A stretch of DNA of 64,000 bases, taken from positions 744,001 through 808,000 of the forward strand of contig JARUHJ010000001.1 of NCBI GenBank assembly GCA_029667085.1, in the 5' to 3' direction. Of the stretch, positions 1-7,443 are shown in pieces. The translations under genes were made by a program, and so were the position numbers. This stretch comes from Deltaproteobacteria bacterium IMCC39524 (GTDB lineage Bacteria > Desulfobacterota > Desulfuromonadia > Desulfuromonadales > BM103). The notes under the pieces are model-generated. The model worked only from the letters and a program-made list of their open reading frames with translations. It was not told the DNA's origin and made no database searches. The stretch's first letter is position 1; the number at the start of each line of letters is the position of its first letter.

Positions 1-292
1 GCACGCCTCGCGCGTAGATAGCGTCTTCCATAGCTATCAGGTAGAGAGCCGACCCGGCGGCGATAAGCCCCAACAGGATGTCCAGGGCTCGCCAGGCGAT
101 GGTTGGGTTCCTGCGCAACGGGTAGACCAGCGAGGCCATCAGCGCAAAGCCGGCAAAATGCAGCGAGTTTTGCCAGAGTGAGGACAGCACTGTCACGACG
201 TTGAACCAGATGTGCATCAAAGAAATAGCGACACCGAGAATGATGAGGGAGCGGTTCAGATGGGTCGTAGGTTCGGTAGCAGGATCTGTCAT
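1..292 (-). CDS. TRAP transporter permease, N-terminal part (cut by window edge)
   Basis: Reading the minus strand from an ATG at 290-292 gives an open frame of about 97 codons that runs off the left edge. It begins MTDPATEPTTHLNRSLIILG and contains three hydrophobic stretches separated by short polar loops. This fits the N-terminus of a fused small/large-subunit permease of a tripartite ATP-independent periplasmic (TRAP) transporter. The call depends mainly on context, because a TAXI-type solute receptor lies immediately upstream in the same direction. In such systems the permease moves the receptor-bound solute, often a dicarboxylate or amino acid, across the inner membrane using an ion gradient. 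An AGAGGTG sequence just upstream can serve as ribosome-binding site. The substrate cannot be told from this fragment. Confidence 0.7.
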   Translation of the reverse strand, partial: MTDPATEPTTHLNRSLIILGVAISLMHIWFNVVTVLSSLWQNSLHFAGFALMASLVYPLRRNPTIAWRALDILLGLIAAGSALYLIAMEDAIYARGV

Positions 293-308
293 CACCTCTC
301 CTCAGAGA

Positions 309-345
309 AGAAAAAACACCCCGGCCGCAGCCATGGCGGCCGGGG
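309..345 (-). terminator. Hairpin plus U-tract between TAXI receptor and permease genes
   Basis: Positions 319-328 and 336-345 form a perfect 10-bp GC-rich stem (CCCCGGCCGC / GCGGCCGGGG) with a 7-nt loop. On the minus strand it is followed by a T-rich run (TGTTTTTTC). This has the form of an intrinsic terminator after the receptor gene. It probably acts as a partial terminator, giving more receptor than permease, but that is inferred from its position. Confidence 0.75.
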
Positions 346-357
346 ATTGCACTTAAC

Positions 358-1380
358 TTATTGAGCCAGCAACCTGGCGGGAATGGTGATGCCGACTTCC
401 TGGTAATACTTGGCCGCACCGGGGTGAAGCGGCATCGGCAGTCCGGCGATCGCTTTTTCAATCGCCATGGCCTTGGTGGCCCCGTGGATGGCGTTCAAAA
501 AAGGCAGGTTCTCGTAAATAGTCTTGGTGATCTGATAGACGGCATCCTCGTCCACATCGGCACGAACCGAGAGGAAATTCGGCTGGGCGATAGTCTTGAT
601 CTCTTTCGCCTGACCCGGGTAGGTTTCAGCCGGGATGACATAGCGGGTCCAAAGCTCCATGCCGCCATCGGCCTGCTTCATCTGCTCATCGGTGAAATCG
701 AGGACAACGACATCGTCACCCATGTTCGCCATCGCCTTGGTCACGGCACTGACCGGGGCCCCGGCCGGGGTGCTCATGCCGCCTGCCTGGCCATTCTGCA
801 TGGCGTCAGCTGATGGTCCATAGCCAACATAGATCAAGTTATAGTCCTTTTCGACATCGGCCCCAAGATTGGCCAGCAGCACCGTGTTGGAGCCAAGGGT
901 ACCGGAATTCTTTTTCCCCAGCGACAAGGTTTCGCCCTTCATCGCGACCATGTCTGAAACGGTACCGCTTTTGGCGAATTTCTTGTTGACAGCAAAATGC
1001 TCGACGTTCTGCCAGAGCATGGTCACCGCGCGCAGGTTTTTCTGCGGCCCTTCACTTTCGATGGGTCCGGTCCCCTTCCAGGCATAAGCGCCATAGAGAC
1101 CCTGAAGAATGGCGAACTGGACTTCGTTATCGCGCAGCAACTTGATATTTTCACCGGAACCGGCGGAGTTGATGGCCGACATGCCGATCTTCTGCTTCGG
1201 CTGCAGTTTGACCTTGACCAGGGTAGACAGGGCGACACCGACCGGGTAGTAGGTCCCACCGGTGGAGGCAGTGGCCATCAGGTAACTGCGATCATCCGCA
1301 GCCTGAACCGTGGTGATAGAACCGCACAGCAAGGTGACTGCCGCGACGACAAACATAAGCTGTCTGATCCGCATTTTCAT
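358..1380 (-). CDS. TAXI family TRAP transporter solute-binding protein
   Basis: This 340-residue secreted protein has a clear signal peptide, with a hydrophobic core at residues 8-22 and likely cleavage after TTVQA at 27. The mature start, STGGTYYPVGVALS, is the hallmark of the TAXI (TRAP-associated extracytoplasmic immunogenic) receptor family. It would capture a solute in the periplasm and hand it to the TRAP permease encoded next in the operon. A good ribosome-binding site (AGGAGGAAACA) precedes the ATG. Full length is typical of the family. A terminator-like hairpin separates it from the permease gene. Ligands of TAXI receptors are mostly unknown; glutamate-like or dicarboxylate solutes are common guesses and nothing here decides it. 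Confidence 0.92.
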   Translation of the reverse strand: MKMRIRQLMFVVAAVTLLCGSITTVQAADDRSYLMATASTGGTYYPVGVALSTLVKVKLQPKQKIGMSAINSAGSGENIKLLRDNEVQFAILQGLYGAYAWKGTGPIESEGPQKNLRAVTMLWQNVEHFAVNKKFAKSGTVSDMVAMKGETLSLGKKNSGTLGSNTVLLANLGADVEKDYNLIYVGYGPSADAMQNGQAGGMSTPAGAPVSAVTKAMANMGDDVVVLDFTDEQMKQADGGMELWTRYVIPAETYPGQAKEIKTIAQPNFLSVRADVDEDAVYQITKTIYENLPFLNAIHGATKAMAIEKAIAGLPMPLHPGAAKYYQEVGITIPARLLAQ

Positions 1381-1563
1381 TGTTTCCTCCTATAAGGTTA
1401 GTGGGATTGCTTCTCTCGAAACCGTTGCCCTCATCTATTGAGAACAAAGAGTTGATTGTGTTCATGATTAAAACTGTTTCCTCATTAAACTTACTGGAAA
1501 GTAGTCAAGTTGCAAGTATGGCTATCAAACCAGCATAGTTTTACGCCTCTCGAAGTTCCAGGA

Positions 1564-2349
1564 TCAATAGCCCTTGACCATGCCGCCATCAACCATAAGA
1601 GTACTGCCGGTCACGTAGGAACTGGCCCCGGAAGCGAGAAAACAGACCACCCTGGCAAACTCCTCGGTCTCGCCGTAACGTTTCAAGGGGATGTTCTGCA
1701 GCGATTCGGCAACCACCTGCTCCTTGCCGATTCCCCGTTTGTCTGCCTTGAGCTGGTCCAGGTAGTTTGTGCGGTCGGTCGCAATCCGTCCCGGAGCGAC
1801 GGTGTTGACCAGAATGTTGTAGGGGGCCAGTTCGTCGGCCAGGCTTTTTGCCAGACCGAGAATCCCCATGCGGAAAGCGTTGGAGAGAATCAGCCCTGGA
1901 ATCGGCTGCTTGATCGAGGAGGAGGTGACATTGATAATCCGCCCGCCCTTCTGCTTCATATCGGGCAGGACTTCACGGATCAAGCGAACATAGCTGAGCA
2001 GATTCAGCTCGAAGGCCTCCTGCCAGGCGGCATCATCAACCTGGTCAAATCCGCCACCCGGCGGGCCTCCGGCATTGTTGATCAGAATATCGACGGGGCC
2101 CAGCCGCTCGCGGGTCTCTGCGACCAGTTTTTGAATGTCGTCAAGGTTGGTGATATCGCAGGGGCAGCACTCCACCCTGCCATTGGCGCTCGGCAAGAGA
2201 TGCTGCCGTGCCACGGCCAGTTGCCCGGCGCTGCGGCTGGTCAGCATAACATCGCAGCCTTCTTCGGCTAGTTGCTTGGCGATCGCTTTACCCAGTCCCT
2301 TGCTTGACGCCACGATCAGGGCAATTTTACCGGTCAACTGCAGGTCCAT
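1564..2349 (-). CDS. Atypical short-chain dehydrogenase/reductase-like protein
   Basis: This 261-residue Rossmann-fold protein is of FabG-like length. The N-terminal glycine-rich motif reads ASSKGLG (14-20) instead of the usual TGxxxGIG. NNAG is present at 91-94, and so is the C-terminal V(T)GSTLMVDGG. The catalytic YxxxK is replaced by Ser156-NAF-Arg160, although VTSSS supplies the catalytic serine region. A known subgroup of BKR-like SDR proteins carries such changes, so this is probably a family trait and not decay. Whether it still reduces or oxidises a substrate is unclear. It stands alone between the TAXI receptor gene and pdxH, all on the minus strand, with about 180 bp upstream of the receptor holding nothing recognisable. 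Confidence 0.85.
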   Translation of the reverse strand: MDLQLTGKIALIVASSKGLGKAIAKQLAEEGCDVMLTSRSAGQLAVARQHLLPSANGRVECCPCDITNLDDIQKLVAETRERLGPVDILINNAGGPPGGGFDQVDDAAWQEAFELNLLSYVRLIREVLPDMKQKGGRIINVTSSSIKQPIPGLILSNAFRMGILGLAKSLADELAPYNILVNTVAPGRIATDRTNYLDQLKADKRGIGKEQVVAESLQNIPLKRYGETEEFARVVCFLASGASSYVTGSTLMVDGGMVKGY

Positions 2350-2484
2350 ATCAGACTCCTTTGGGGATGATCGCTTTTAATCGTCGTTGTTTTCGTTTGT
2401 TGTGCTGTTCTGTCCTCGGCATTTATCCAGGATCATAAAGTGCACATTAAAAATTGTAGCTGTGGCGTCAATGTCCCCGATGCT

Positions 2485-3084
2485 TCATGGCGCCAATCGC
2501 TCGATCACCCACTGGTCATTATCGATACGCCGATAACGCAGTCGGTCATGTAGTCGGTGCTCTCCTTCCTGCCAGAACTCCAACGTCTCCGGGAGAAGCC
2601 GATAGCCGCCCCAATGGGCGGGACGCGGTATCTCCTGACCGGCAAACATCTGAGTAAAGGTCTTAAACTGCTCTTCCAGGAACCCGCGGTCTTTGATGAC
2701 CTGGCTCTGGGACGAAGCATGGGCTTCAAGCTGATGCCCCCTGGGGCGACTGGCAAAATACCGGTCAGATTCATCGCTGGCCACCCTTTCCACGGCGCCT
2801 TCAACCCGAACCTGGCGTGACAAGGGTTGCCAATAGAACACCAGGGCAGCAAAGGGATTTTCCTTTAGTTCCCGGGCCTTTCGGCCCTGATAGTTTGTGT
2901 AAAAGACAAAGCCGCTCGCATCGACTTCTTTCAACAACACCATCCGCGCCGAAGGCTTGCCTGCACGGCTTGCCGTGGCGAGGGTCATCGCATTGTGCAA
3001 AGGCAGTTCAGCCTGCTCCGCGTCTGCAAACCAGCGCGCAAACTGTTTGAAAGGATCGGGATCGAGTTGTTGGTTCTCGGTCAT
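2485..3084 (-). CDS. pdxH: Pyridoxamine 5'-phosphate oxidase
   Basis: This 199-residue protein matches PdxH throughout. The N-terminal part has PSARMVLLKEVDASGFVFYTN (FMN-binding beta-barrel), the middle has YWQPLSRQVRVEG, and the C-terminus carries the signature RPAHWGGYRLLPETLEFWQ followed by RLHDRLRYRR. It oxidises pyridoxamine or pyridoxine 5'-phosphate to pyridoxal 5'-phosphate with FMN and oxygen in the cytoplasm. An oxygen-using enzyme suggests the organism meets oxygen at times. The length is usual for the family. It appears to be transcribed alone. The 160 bp between it and the tautomerase gene hold no clear signal beyond short degenerate repeats. Confidence 0.96.
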   Translation of the reverse strand: MTENQQLDPDPFKQFARWFADAEQAELPLHNAMTLATASRAGKPSARMVLLKEVDASGFVFYTNYQGRKARELKENPFAALVFYWQPLSRQVRVEGAVERVASDESDRYFASRPRGHQLEAHASSQSQVIKDRGFLEEQFKTFTQMFAGQEIPRPAHWGGYRLLPETLEFWQEGEHRLHDRLRYRRIDNDQWVIERLAP

Positions 3085-3244
3085 CGGTTGCTCCCCTCCT
3101 CGGGGTCAGGTTTAAATCTTGGTACGCGGGACATGGTCCGTGGTACGAGGAAAACCTTGGTACTAAAGCCTCTAGATAAACGTTAAGAGACAAACAAAGA
3201 CATCGGCAAAAAGAAACAGGCATTTTTGCAATGTCTTGTTACGG

Positions 3245-3625
3245 TTATTCCCGCCATTCCGGGCTGAAGCCGCCCAGGCCGGGGTGATACATCTCATCGC
3301 CCGCATGCTGGGTGAAGACTACATTCAAACGCTCAGCGCTCAGACCGAGAATATCGATGCAATCCTTGGACAGGGTTTTAGCCACATCCAGGCGAAGCTG
3401 TTCAGACCGGCCGCGCCGGATATCGCACATCAACACCGCAGCAGGCCGAGGTTCACCATCGATGGTCCGCCACAGACCGCCTTCGCCAAGTTCACGGATG
3501 GCGATACTGATGCGGCCAACGTCAACGTCCAGCATGCCTGAGTAGGTTTCACTCAATTTTGTGACCAGGCGTTTCTTCACTTCGACCGGGTAATGACCAT
3601 TCACATCGAGCTGAAGGTAGGGCAT
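3245..3625 (-). CDS. Tautomerase superfamily protein (Pro-1 type)
   Basis: This 126-residue protein starts MPYLQLDVNGHYP. After removal of Met the N-terminal proline would be the catalytic base of the tautomerase (4-oxalocrotonate tautomerase/MSAD) superfamily. The length of about 125 residues fits the double-length members, in which two beta-alpha-beta units are fused; LVTKLSETYSGMLDVD and VAKTLSKDCIDILGLS look like the two equivalent helices. Such enzymes catalyse keto-enol tautomerisation or related reactions on small unsaturated acids. The natural substrate cannot be told. It lies downstream of the flavoprotein gene at 3766-4902 but is separated by about 140 bp, so operon membership is uncertain. 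Confidence 0.75.
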   Translation of the reverse strand: MPYLQLDVNGHYPVEVKKRLVTKLSETYSGMLDVDVGRISIAIRELGEGGLWRTIDGEPRPAAVLMCDIRRGRSEQLRLDVAKTLSKDCIDILGLSAERLNVVFTQHAGDEMYHPGLGGFSPEWRE

Positions 3626-3765
3626 CTTGAGTGTCCTCCATAGATGAATGAAGCTTAGACCATCCTCTCGGCTGTCAACAAGAATAACAGTCCCTGAAAG
3701 GAAGTTTAATGGCTAGAAGACTCTTGGCAAACAGAAACAGGCCCAGGTCCTGTTCAGCCCCCCTT

Positions 3766-4902
3766 TCAGGCTTTGCTAGGGAAATCAAGGTAAGTATCGA
3801 CACCATTAAGAAACAGGTCGTACTGGGTTTCCATGCCATCCTTGATGACGCTTGCCGGGAATCCCCTGACCAGATTGCAGCGTAGACCGATCCAGCCAAT
3901 GGCATCGAGAGCCCCCAGGCTAACCAGGTAACCTTTTTCCTGGTAACGGTAAGTTTGCGGTTTTTTCCCGCCACCAAGCCGAACAATATTGCGAGCGACC
4001 AACTTGCCTTTTCTGACCGCTGCCTGAGCGGTCAGGTAATTCAGCCCCGAAGAGTCAAATTTGGAGCAATCCCCGGCTGACAAAATATTCTCCAGCGTTC
4101 TCCCGCTGCTCATGATCTGCCCGTAAGCATTGGTTTTCAGTGTTGAGGGGGTAGCAGACACCCCGGGAAACAGTAAAGTCTGCTGGGAAGGCAAGGAGTA
4201 TTCTCGCCCTGTCGCCAGCTCAGCCAATTGGATCTTTTCATCAGTATGACCGAGGTAGTTTGTGCCGGGAAGATAGTCTATCCCGCCCCGCCGCAGTTTC
4301 TTGGCAATGTACTTGTGCACCCCTTCGGGAAGGTTTGGTACCAGGCGTTGGTTCTGATCGATGAGCCGTAGCTTGCAGGGCACCCGTTTTCTCCGTAACT
4401 GTTCGTGCAGTTCGAACAACACCTGGACCCCGGTGGCCCCGCCGCCGACCAATGAAAGCTGCAGCGGTTCTGCCGCACCAGTTTCCAGTAAATCTTCCAG
4501 CAGCGCTTTTCCTTTGCCAAGGCGCAGCTCGTTTTGGCCGAAGCTACCCGGCCCGGAATGAAGCGGTATCGGCAAGGCGCCGGTCGCGACCACCAGCCAG
4601 TCGAACGGCAGCTCTTTCTGAGCTAAAGGAAGTTTCTGCTGCCGCTGCCAACGAGCAAGATCCTGCTCAGAGAAATCAAGCCTGTGCTGATGAAACGTGA
4701 AATTGAATTTCTTCGCCAACTCAGCGTAGCTGACGGTGAACTTTTCCAGCTCATGCTGGAAGGTTTTGTGCAGGTTGGTTATTTTGCAGTGGTCCGCACC
4801 TGCATCCAGCAGATGAAGCTCCAGGCTCTTGTCGTTTTTGCTCAGTTCGATCAGACATGCCAGCCCTGCGTAACCGCCTCCCAAAACAACAACTCTAGGC
4901 AT
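3766..4902 (-). CDS. NDH-2-like FAD-dependent pyridine nucleotide-disulfide oxidoreductase
   Basis: This 378-residue flavoprotein has an N-terminal FAD Rossmann motif (VVVLGGGYAGLA, 3-14). A second dinucleotide-binding motif, LSLVGGGATGVQVLFEL, lies mid-protein for NAD(P)H. A late GDCS motif resembles the GD motif that contacts FAD. The layout is that of type II NADH:quinone dehydrogenases and related sulfide:quinone or ferredoxin reductases. A C-terminal hydrophobic, amphipathic segment may touch the membrane. It would transfer electrons from NADH to quinone. It is the last gene of a tightly packed minus-strand run with the ADP-ribosylglycohydrolase, SRPBCC and renalase-like genes. The exact electron acceptor is inferred from family only. 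Confidence 0.82.
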   Translation of the reverse strand: MPRVVVLGGGYAGLACLIELSKNDKSLELHLLDAGADHCKITNLHKTFQHELEKFTVSYAELAKKFNFTFHQHRLDFSEQDLARWQRQQKLPLAQKELPFDWLVVATGALPIPLHSGPGSFGQNELRLGKGKALLEDLLETGAAEPLQLSLVGGGATGVQVLFELHEQLRRKRVPCKLRLIDQNQRLVPNLPEGVHKYIAKKLRRGGIDYLPGTNYLGHTDEKIQLAELATGREYSLPSQQTLLFPGVSATPSTLKTNAYGQIMSSGRTLENILSAGDCSKFDSSGLNYLTAQAAVRKGKLVARNIVRLGGGKKPQTYRYQEKGYLVSLGALDAIGWIGLRCNLVRGFPASVIKDGMETQYDLFLNGVDTYLDFPSKA

Positions 4903-4924
4903 TTGCCTTTCCTCCCTTTGCCGC

Positions 4925-6025
4925 TCAGAGATTTAAACCGGACCCCGTAAACAACCGGTTGATCTCGGCGGAAATCCGCTTTTGATCGGCCAACTGGTCA
5001 AAGAATTCAGCTATTGTAGCAGCATTTATCAGTCCCAGGACGACACCCAGCACTGCACCGCGATGAACATTATCCCCGCCGAGGTTTGTGTTGATCAGTA
5101 GCGCCTGTTTCGGCTCGGCCGCATATTTGTAGGCCAGGTAAAGAACACTCGGCCAGGAACCGCTGATGTAGCAGGCTGTAGAAAAAAGACTCCCGACCAC
5201 ATACCTGTCATCGTGTTTTTTTTCGACCAGTGCCGGCAGATCGAGCCCGATGCTGGCTTTCGCAGCCCGGGCAAGCAATTCGTGAGGCGACTGAGCCTGG
5301 TCGCGAAACAGCAAGGCATCGAGCAGTTCGACATAAACCGCGCAGATATAACCCAGCTCTTTATCCGGATGAGTCAGGAAAAGATGCTCCAGGCAGTGTT
5401 TCTGAACCTCGGTCAGTGGAAGACCTTGTAATCTTTCGCTCAGCACAAGCGGTGCGATGGTCACCAACCCTCCAATCGAGGGGGTATCGTGGGTGACCGC
5501 ACCACAGCGATCTTTCTCTTTGCCGCTTTCCAGGTTGGCAAAAAACCCGCGATGATAAGATTCGGCATAAGTGTCGGGGTGACGGGGCGGATCAGCGGTC
5601 ATAAAATCGATGTAGTCATCAAGAAAGCTCTGCTTGTCGTAACGTCCGGCGTTGGCCTGCAAGGTTCGCATGACAACTCTCGCGCAATGGGCGTTGAGGG
5701 TATTCTCTCCCGCCTGCATCTGCCGGTGATAATGCTGGTGAATGACACCCCAGTACTTCCGTCGGCCCTTAAGAATCACTTCACCGACAATCTCTCGTTG
5801 TCTCCCATGAGACGCTTGCACTCCCCGTCCACCTTTGGCCGTGGAGTGGAGTGACATGATCGATGCAGGATGATATTCAGGAGCCGCCTCCAACTGAGAG
5901 ATTCCACCGGGAAAGGCTTTTTCGATATCAAGCGGATTGTAATACCAGTGCACCGGCATCGCCAGGGCGTCAGCAACAAATAAACTTTTGAGTGCGGCGC
6001 TCGCTCTTCGTTGTTGCAGTTTCAT
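4925..6025 (-). CDS. ADP-ribosylglycohydrolase family protein
   Basis: This 366-residue protein has the all-helical ADP-ribosylglycohydrolase (ADPRH/DraG) pattern. The N-terminal SLFVADALAMPVHWYYN holds the first metal-binding acidic patch. The C-terminal NLGGDNVHRGAVLGVVLGLI corresponds to the GGDxxxxGxxxGxxxG motif. Family members remove ADP-ribose from proteins, DNA or small molecules using two divalent metals. Members of the branch with DALAMPVHWYYN are common but rarely characterised, so the substrate is not known. The gene is 22 bp upstream of the NDH-2-like gene and 32 bp downstream of the SRPBCC gene, suggesting cotranscription. Confidence 0.85.
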   Translation of the reverse strand: MKLQQRRASAALKSLFVADALAMPVHWYYNPLDIEKAFPGGISQLEAAPEYHPASIMSLHSTAKGGRGVQASHGRQREIVGEVILKGRRKYWGVIHQHYHRQMQAGENTLNAHCARVVMRTLQANAGRYDKQSFLDDYIDFMTADPPRHPDTYAESYHRGFFANLESGKEKDRCGAVTHDTPSIGGLVTIAPLVLSERLQGLPLTEVQKHCLEHLFLTHPDKELGYICAVYVELLDALLFRDQAQSPHELLARAAKASIGLDLPALVEKKHDDRYVVGSLFSTACYISGSWPSVLYLAYKYAAEPKQALLINTNLGGDNVHRGAVLGVVLGLINAATIAEFFDQLADQKRISAEINRLFTGSGLNL

Positions 6026-6057
6026 TTCTATATCCTTGCTTTTATGTTTCCATCTCT

Positions 6058-6429
6058 TTACTTGTCGAGCGCCAGACGGGCGATCCGATTGGCCGCCCGA
6101 CGGCAGATCAGAGCGTAAGGGAAAGCCACAAAAGGCAGTTCAAAAATAAGCTCGCAGCTGTTTTCGGTCAGTTTTTTCAAATGATGCCCGGTCGCCGTAA
6201 CCCCGGAAATTTTCCAGCCCCAGGAAACAGGTGCTTCGCAGCTAGTGATTTCGAAGGTCACCCAGATGCCAACGGCTGTTTTGAGCCGTCCCTGCAAACC
6301 CGAACAAATGTAACGCTGGGGGCACTCGACACAACGGACTGAGGGTCCCCAAGCCGGCCACTGCCAGGTGTCAGTCAGGATGTTCCAGACTCTTTCAAGT
6401 GGGGCATTAATGATTTTTTTAACCTGCAT
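6058..6429 (-). CDS. SRPBCC family (START/Bet v1-like) small protein
   Basis: This 123-residue protein opens MQVKKIINAPLERVWNILTD, the typical first strand and helix of SRPBCC (polyketide cyclase/START-like) folds, and continues with the short-strand pattern ending in a long amphipathic C-terminal helix. Such proteins bind hydrophobic ligands in a deep cavity and may transport or modify lipids, quinones or polyketides. Its stop directly abuts the start of the renalase-like flavoprotein gene (6429/6430), so the two are almost certainly cotranscribed. In many bacteria SRPBCC proteins sit beside light-responsive MerR regulators, which fits the CarH/LitR-like gene upstream. The ligand is unknown. 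Confidence 0.8.
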   Translation of the reverse strand: MQVKKIINAPLERVWNILTDTWQWPAWGPSVRCVECPQRYICSGLQGRLKTAVGIWVTFEITSCEAPVSWGWKISGVTATGHHLKKLTENSCELIFELPFVAFPYALICRRAANRIARLALDK

Positions 6430-7398
6430 TCAGGACTTTTCCTCTTCGAAATATTTCAACATCCGCACCGCCAGGTCGGCGCCGCTCTGCCAGGCATCCT
6501 CAACCCGCCGGCCGAGACACCAGTCACCACAGACACCTAAACTCAATTCAGCATCCCACAAGCAGGGCCTACCTAAAGGTGTTTCGGTGAAAGCATAGCG
6601 CCAGCGGTGGCTGAACAAGGTTTCGCTGCGACCCTCGCTGGAAACCAGCTGATCGAAGCGCTTTTGCAATTGATTGCCGACGTTCACGGCAGTCTCTTCG
6701 AGATGCGAAAGCGACCAGCTTTTGGTCGCCTGAACCAGGTAAACGTTGGTGTTCAGTCGCCCTGGTTTAGCGCTGTTGTGAACGATCCGACGGATCATCG
6801 AATCCTGGTAGACCGAAACATCGGCTTGACCCGTCAAACTGGTCTTGGAGCGGACTGCGGTAACCCAGCAGGGCTCCATTGTGACGGCACTGATTGCTTC
6901 GGCCAGCGGCGGTTGGTCCCGCAGCAAAGCCAACGCCTGGGGCGCTGGAACCGCGATCACAACCTGCGGCCAGCAACCCAGCAACGACTCTCCATCGTTG
7001 AACAGCTGCCAGCCGTCAGCAGAGGCGGCCAGCCGGGCAATCCGGGTTGAAGGTTGGAAGCGTAAGTCACCGAGCAGACCACGGGTTATTGCGCTGCTGC
7101 GTGGAACTCCGATCGAGTGGAGCTGCTCATCAGCCCCCAGCGTACCCATGACGTGTGGCTGCCAGAGCTGAAGGTTTTCGGCGGGAAGATGGGTGCGCAA
7201 GAACTCCGAAAATCCAGGTTGCTCGGAGGAGAAATAGGGCGCACCATGATCGATCCAGCCGCCTTCGAAAGAGCGGCTGGAAAGCCGGCCGCCCGTTCCT
7301 TTACTTTTATCGAAAACCGTAACAATGGCACCCGCAGCCTCCAATATCCTGGCAGCGGTCAAGCCCGCCATTCCTGAGCCAATAACTGCGACGTTCAT
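6430..7398 (-). CDS. Renalase-like NAD(P)/FAD-dependent oxidoreductase
   Basis: This 322-residue flavoprotein starts MNVAVIGSGMAGLTAARILEA, an FAD-binding GxGxxG motif. It continues with FDKSKGTGGRLSSR, the second signature of the renalase/amine-oxidase-like family, and GGWIDHGAPYF. A C-terminal FAD contact (SLGVCGDWCLGRRVEDAWQSG) is present. Human renalase oxidises alpha-NAD(P)H isomers; bacterial relatives may repair such isomers or oxidise other substrates. Relatives are often found beside photolyase or light-regulated MerR genes. Here it lies between the SRPBCC gene (immediately downstream) and a UbiB-like kinase gene 45 bp upstream, so it belongs to the run that starts near the CarH/LitR-like regulator. 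Confidence 0.82.
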   Translation of the reverse strand: MNVAVIGSGMAGLTAARILEAAGAIVTVFDKSKGTGGRLSSRSFEGGWIDHGAPYFSSEQPGFSEFLRTHLPAENLQLWQPHVMGTLGADEQLHSIGVPRSSAITRGLLGDLRFQPSTRIARLAASADGWQLFNDGESLLGCWPQVVIAVPAPQALALLRDQPPLAEAISAVTMEPCWVTAVRSKTSLTGQADVSVYQDSMIRRIVHNSAKPGRLNTNVYLVQATKSWSLSHLEETAVNVGNQLQKRFDQLVSSEGRSETLFSHRWRYAFTETPLGRPCLWDAELSLGVCGDWCLGRRVEDAWQSGADLAVRMLKYFEEEKS

Positions 7399-7443
7399 AA
7401 CTCACCTCACAATTCACGGGAATTGCTTTTGTTGACACACTCT

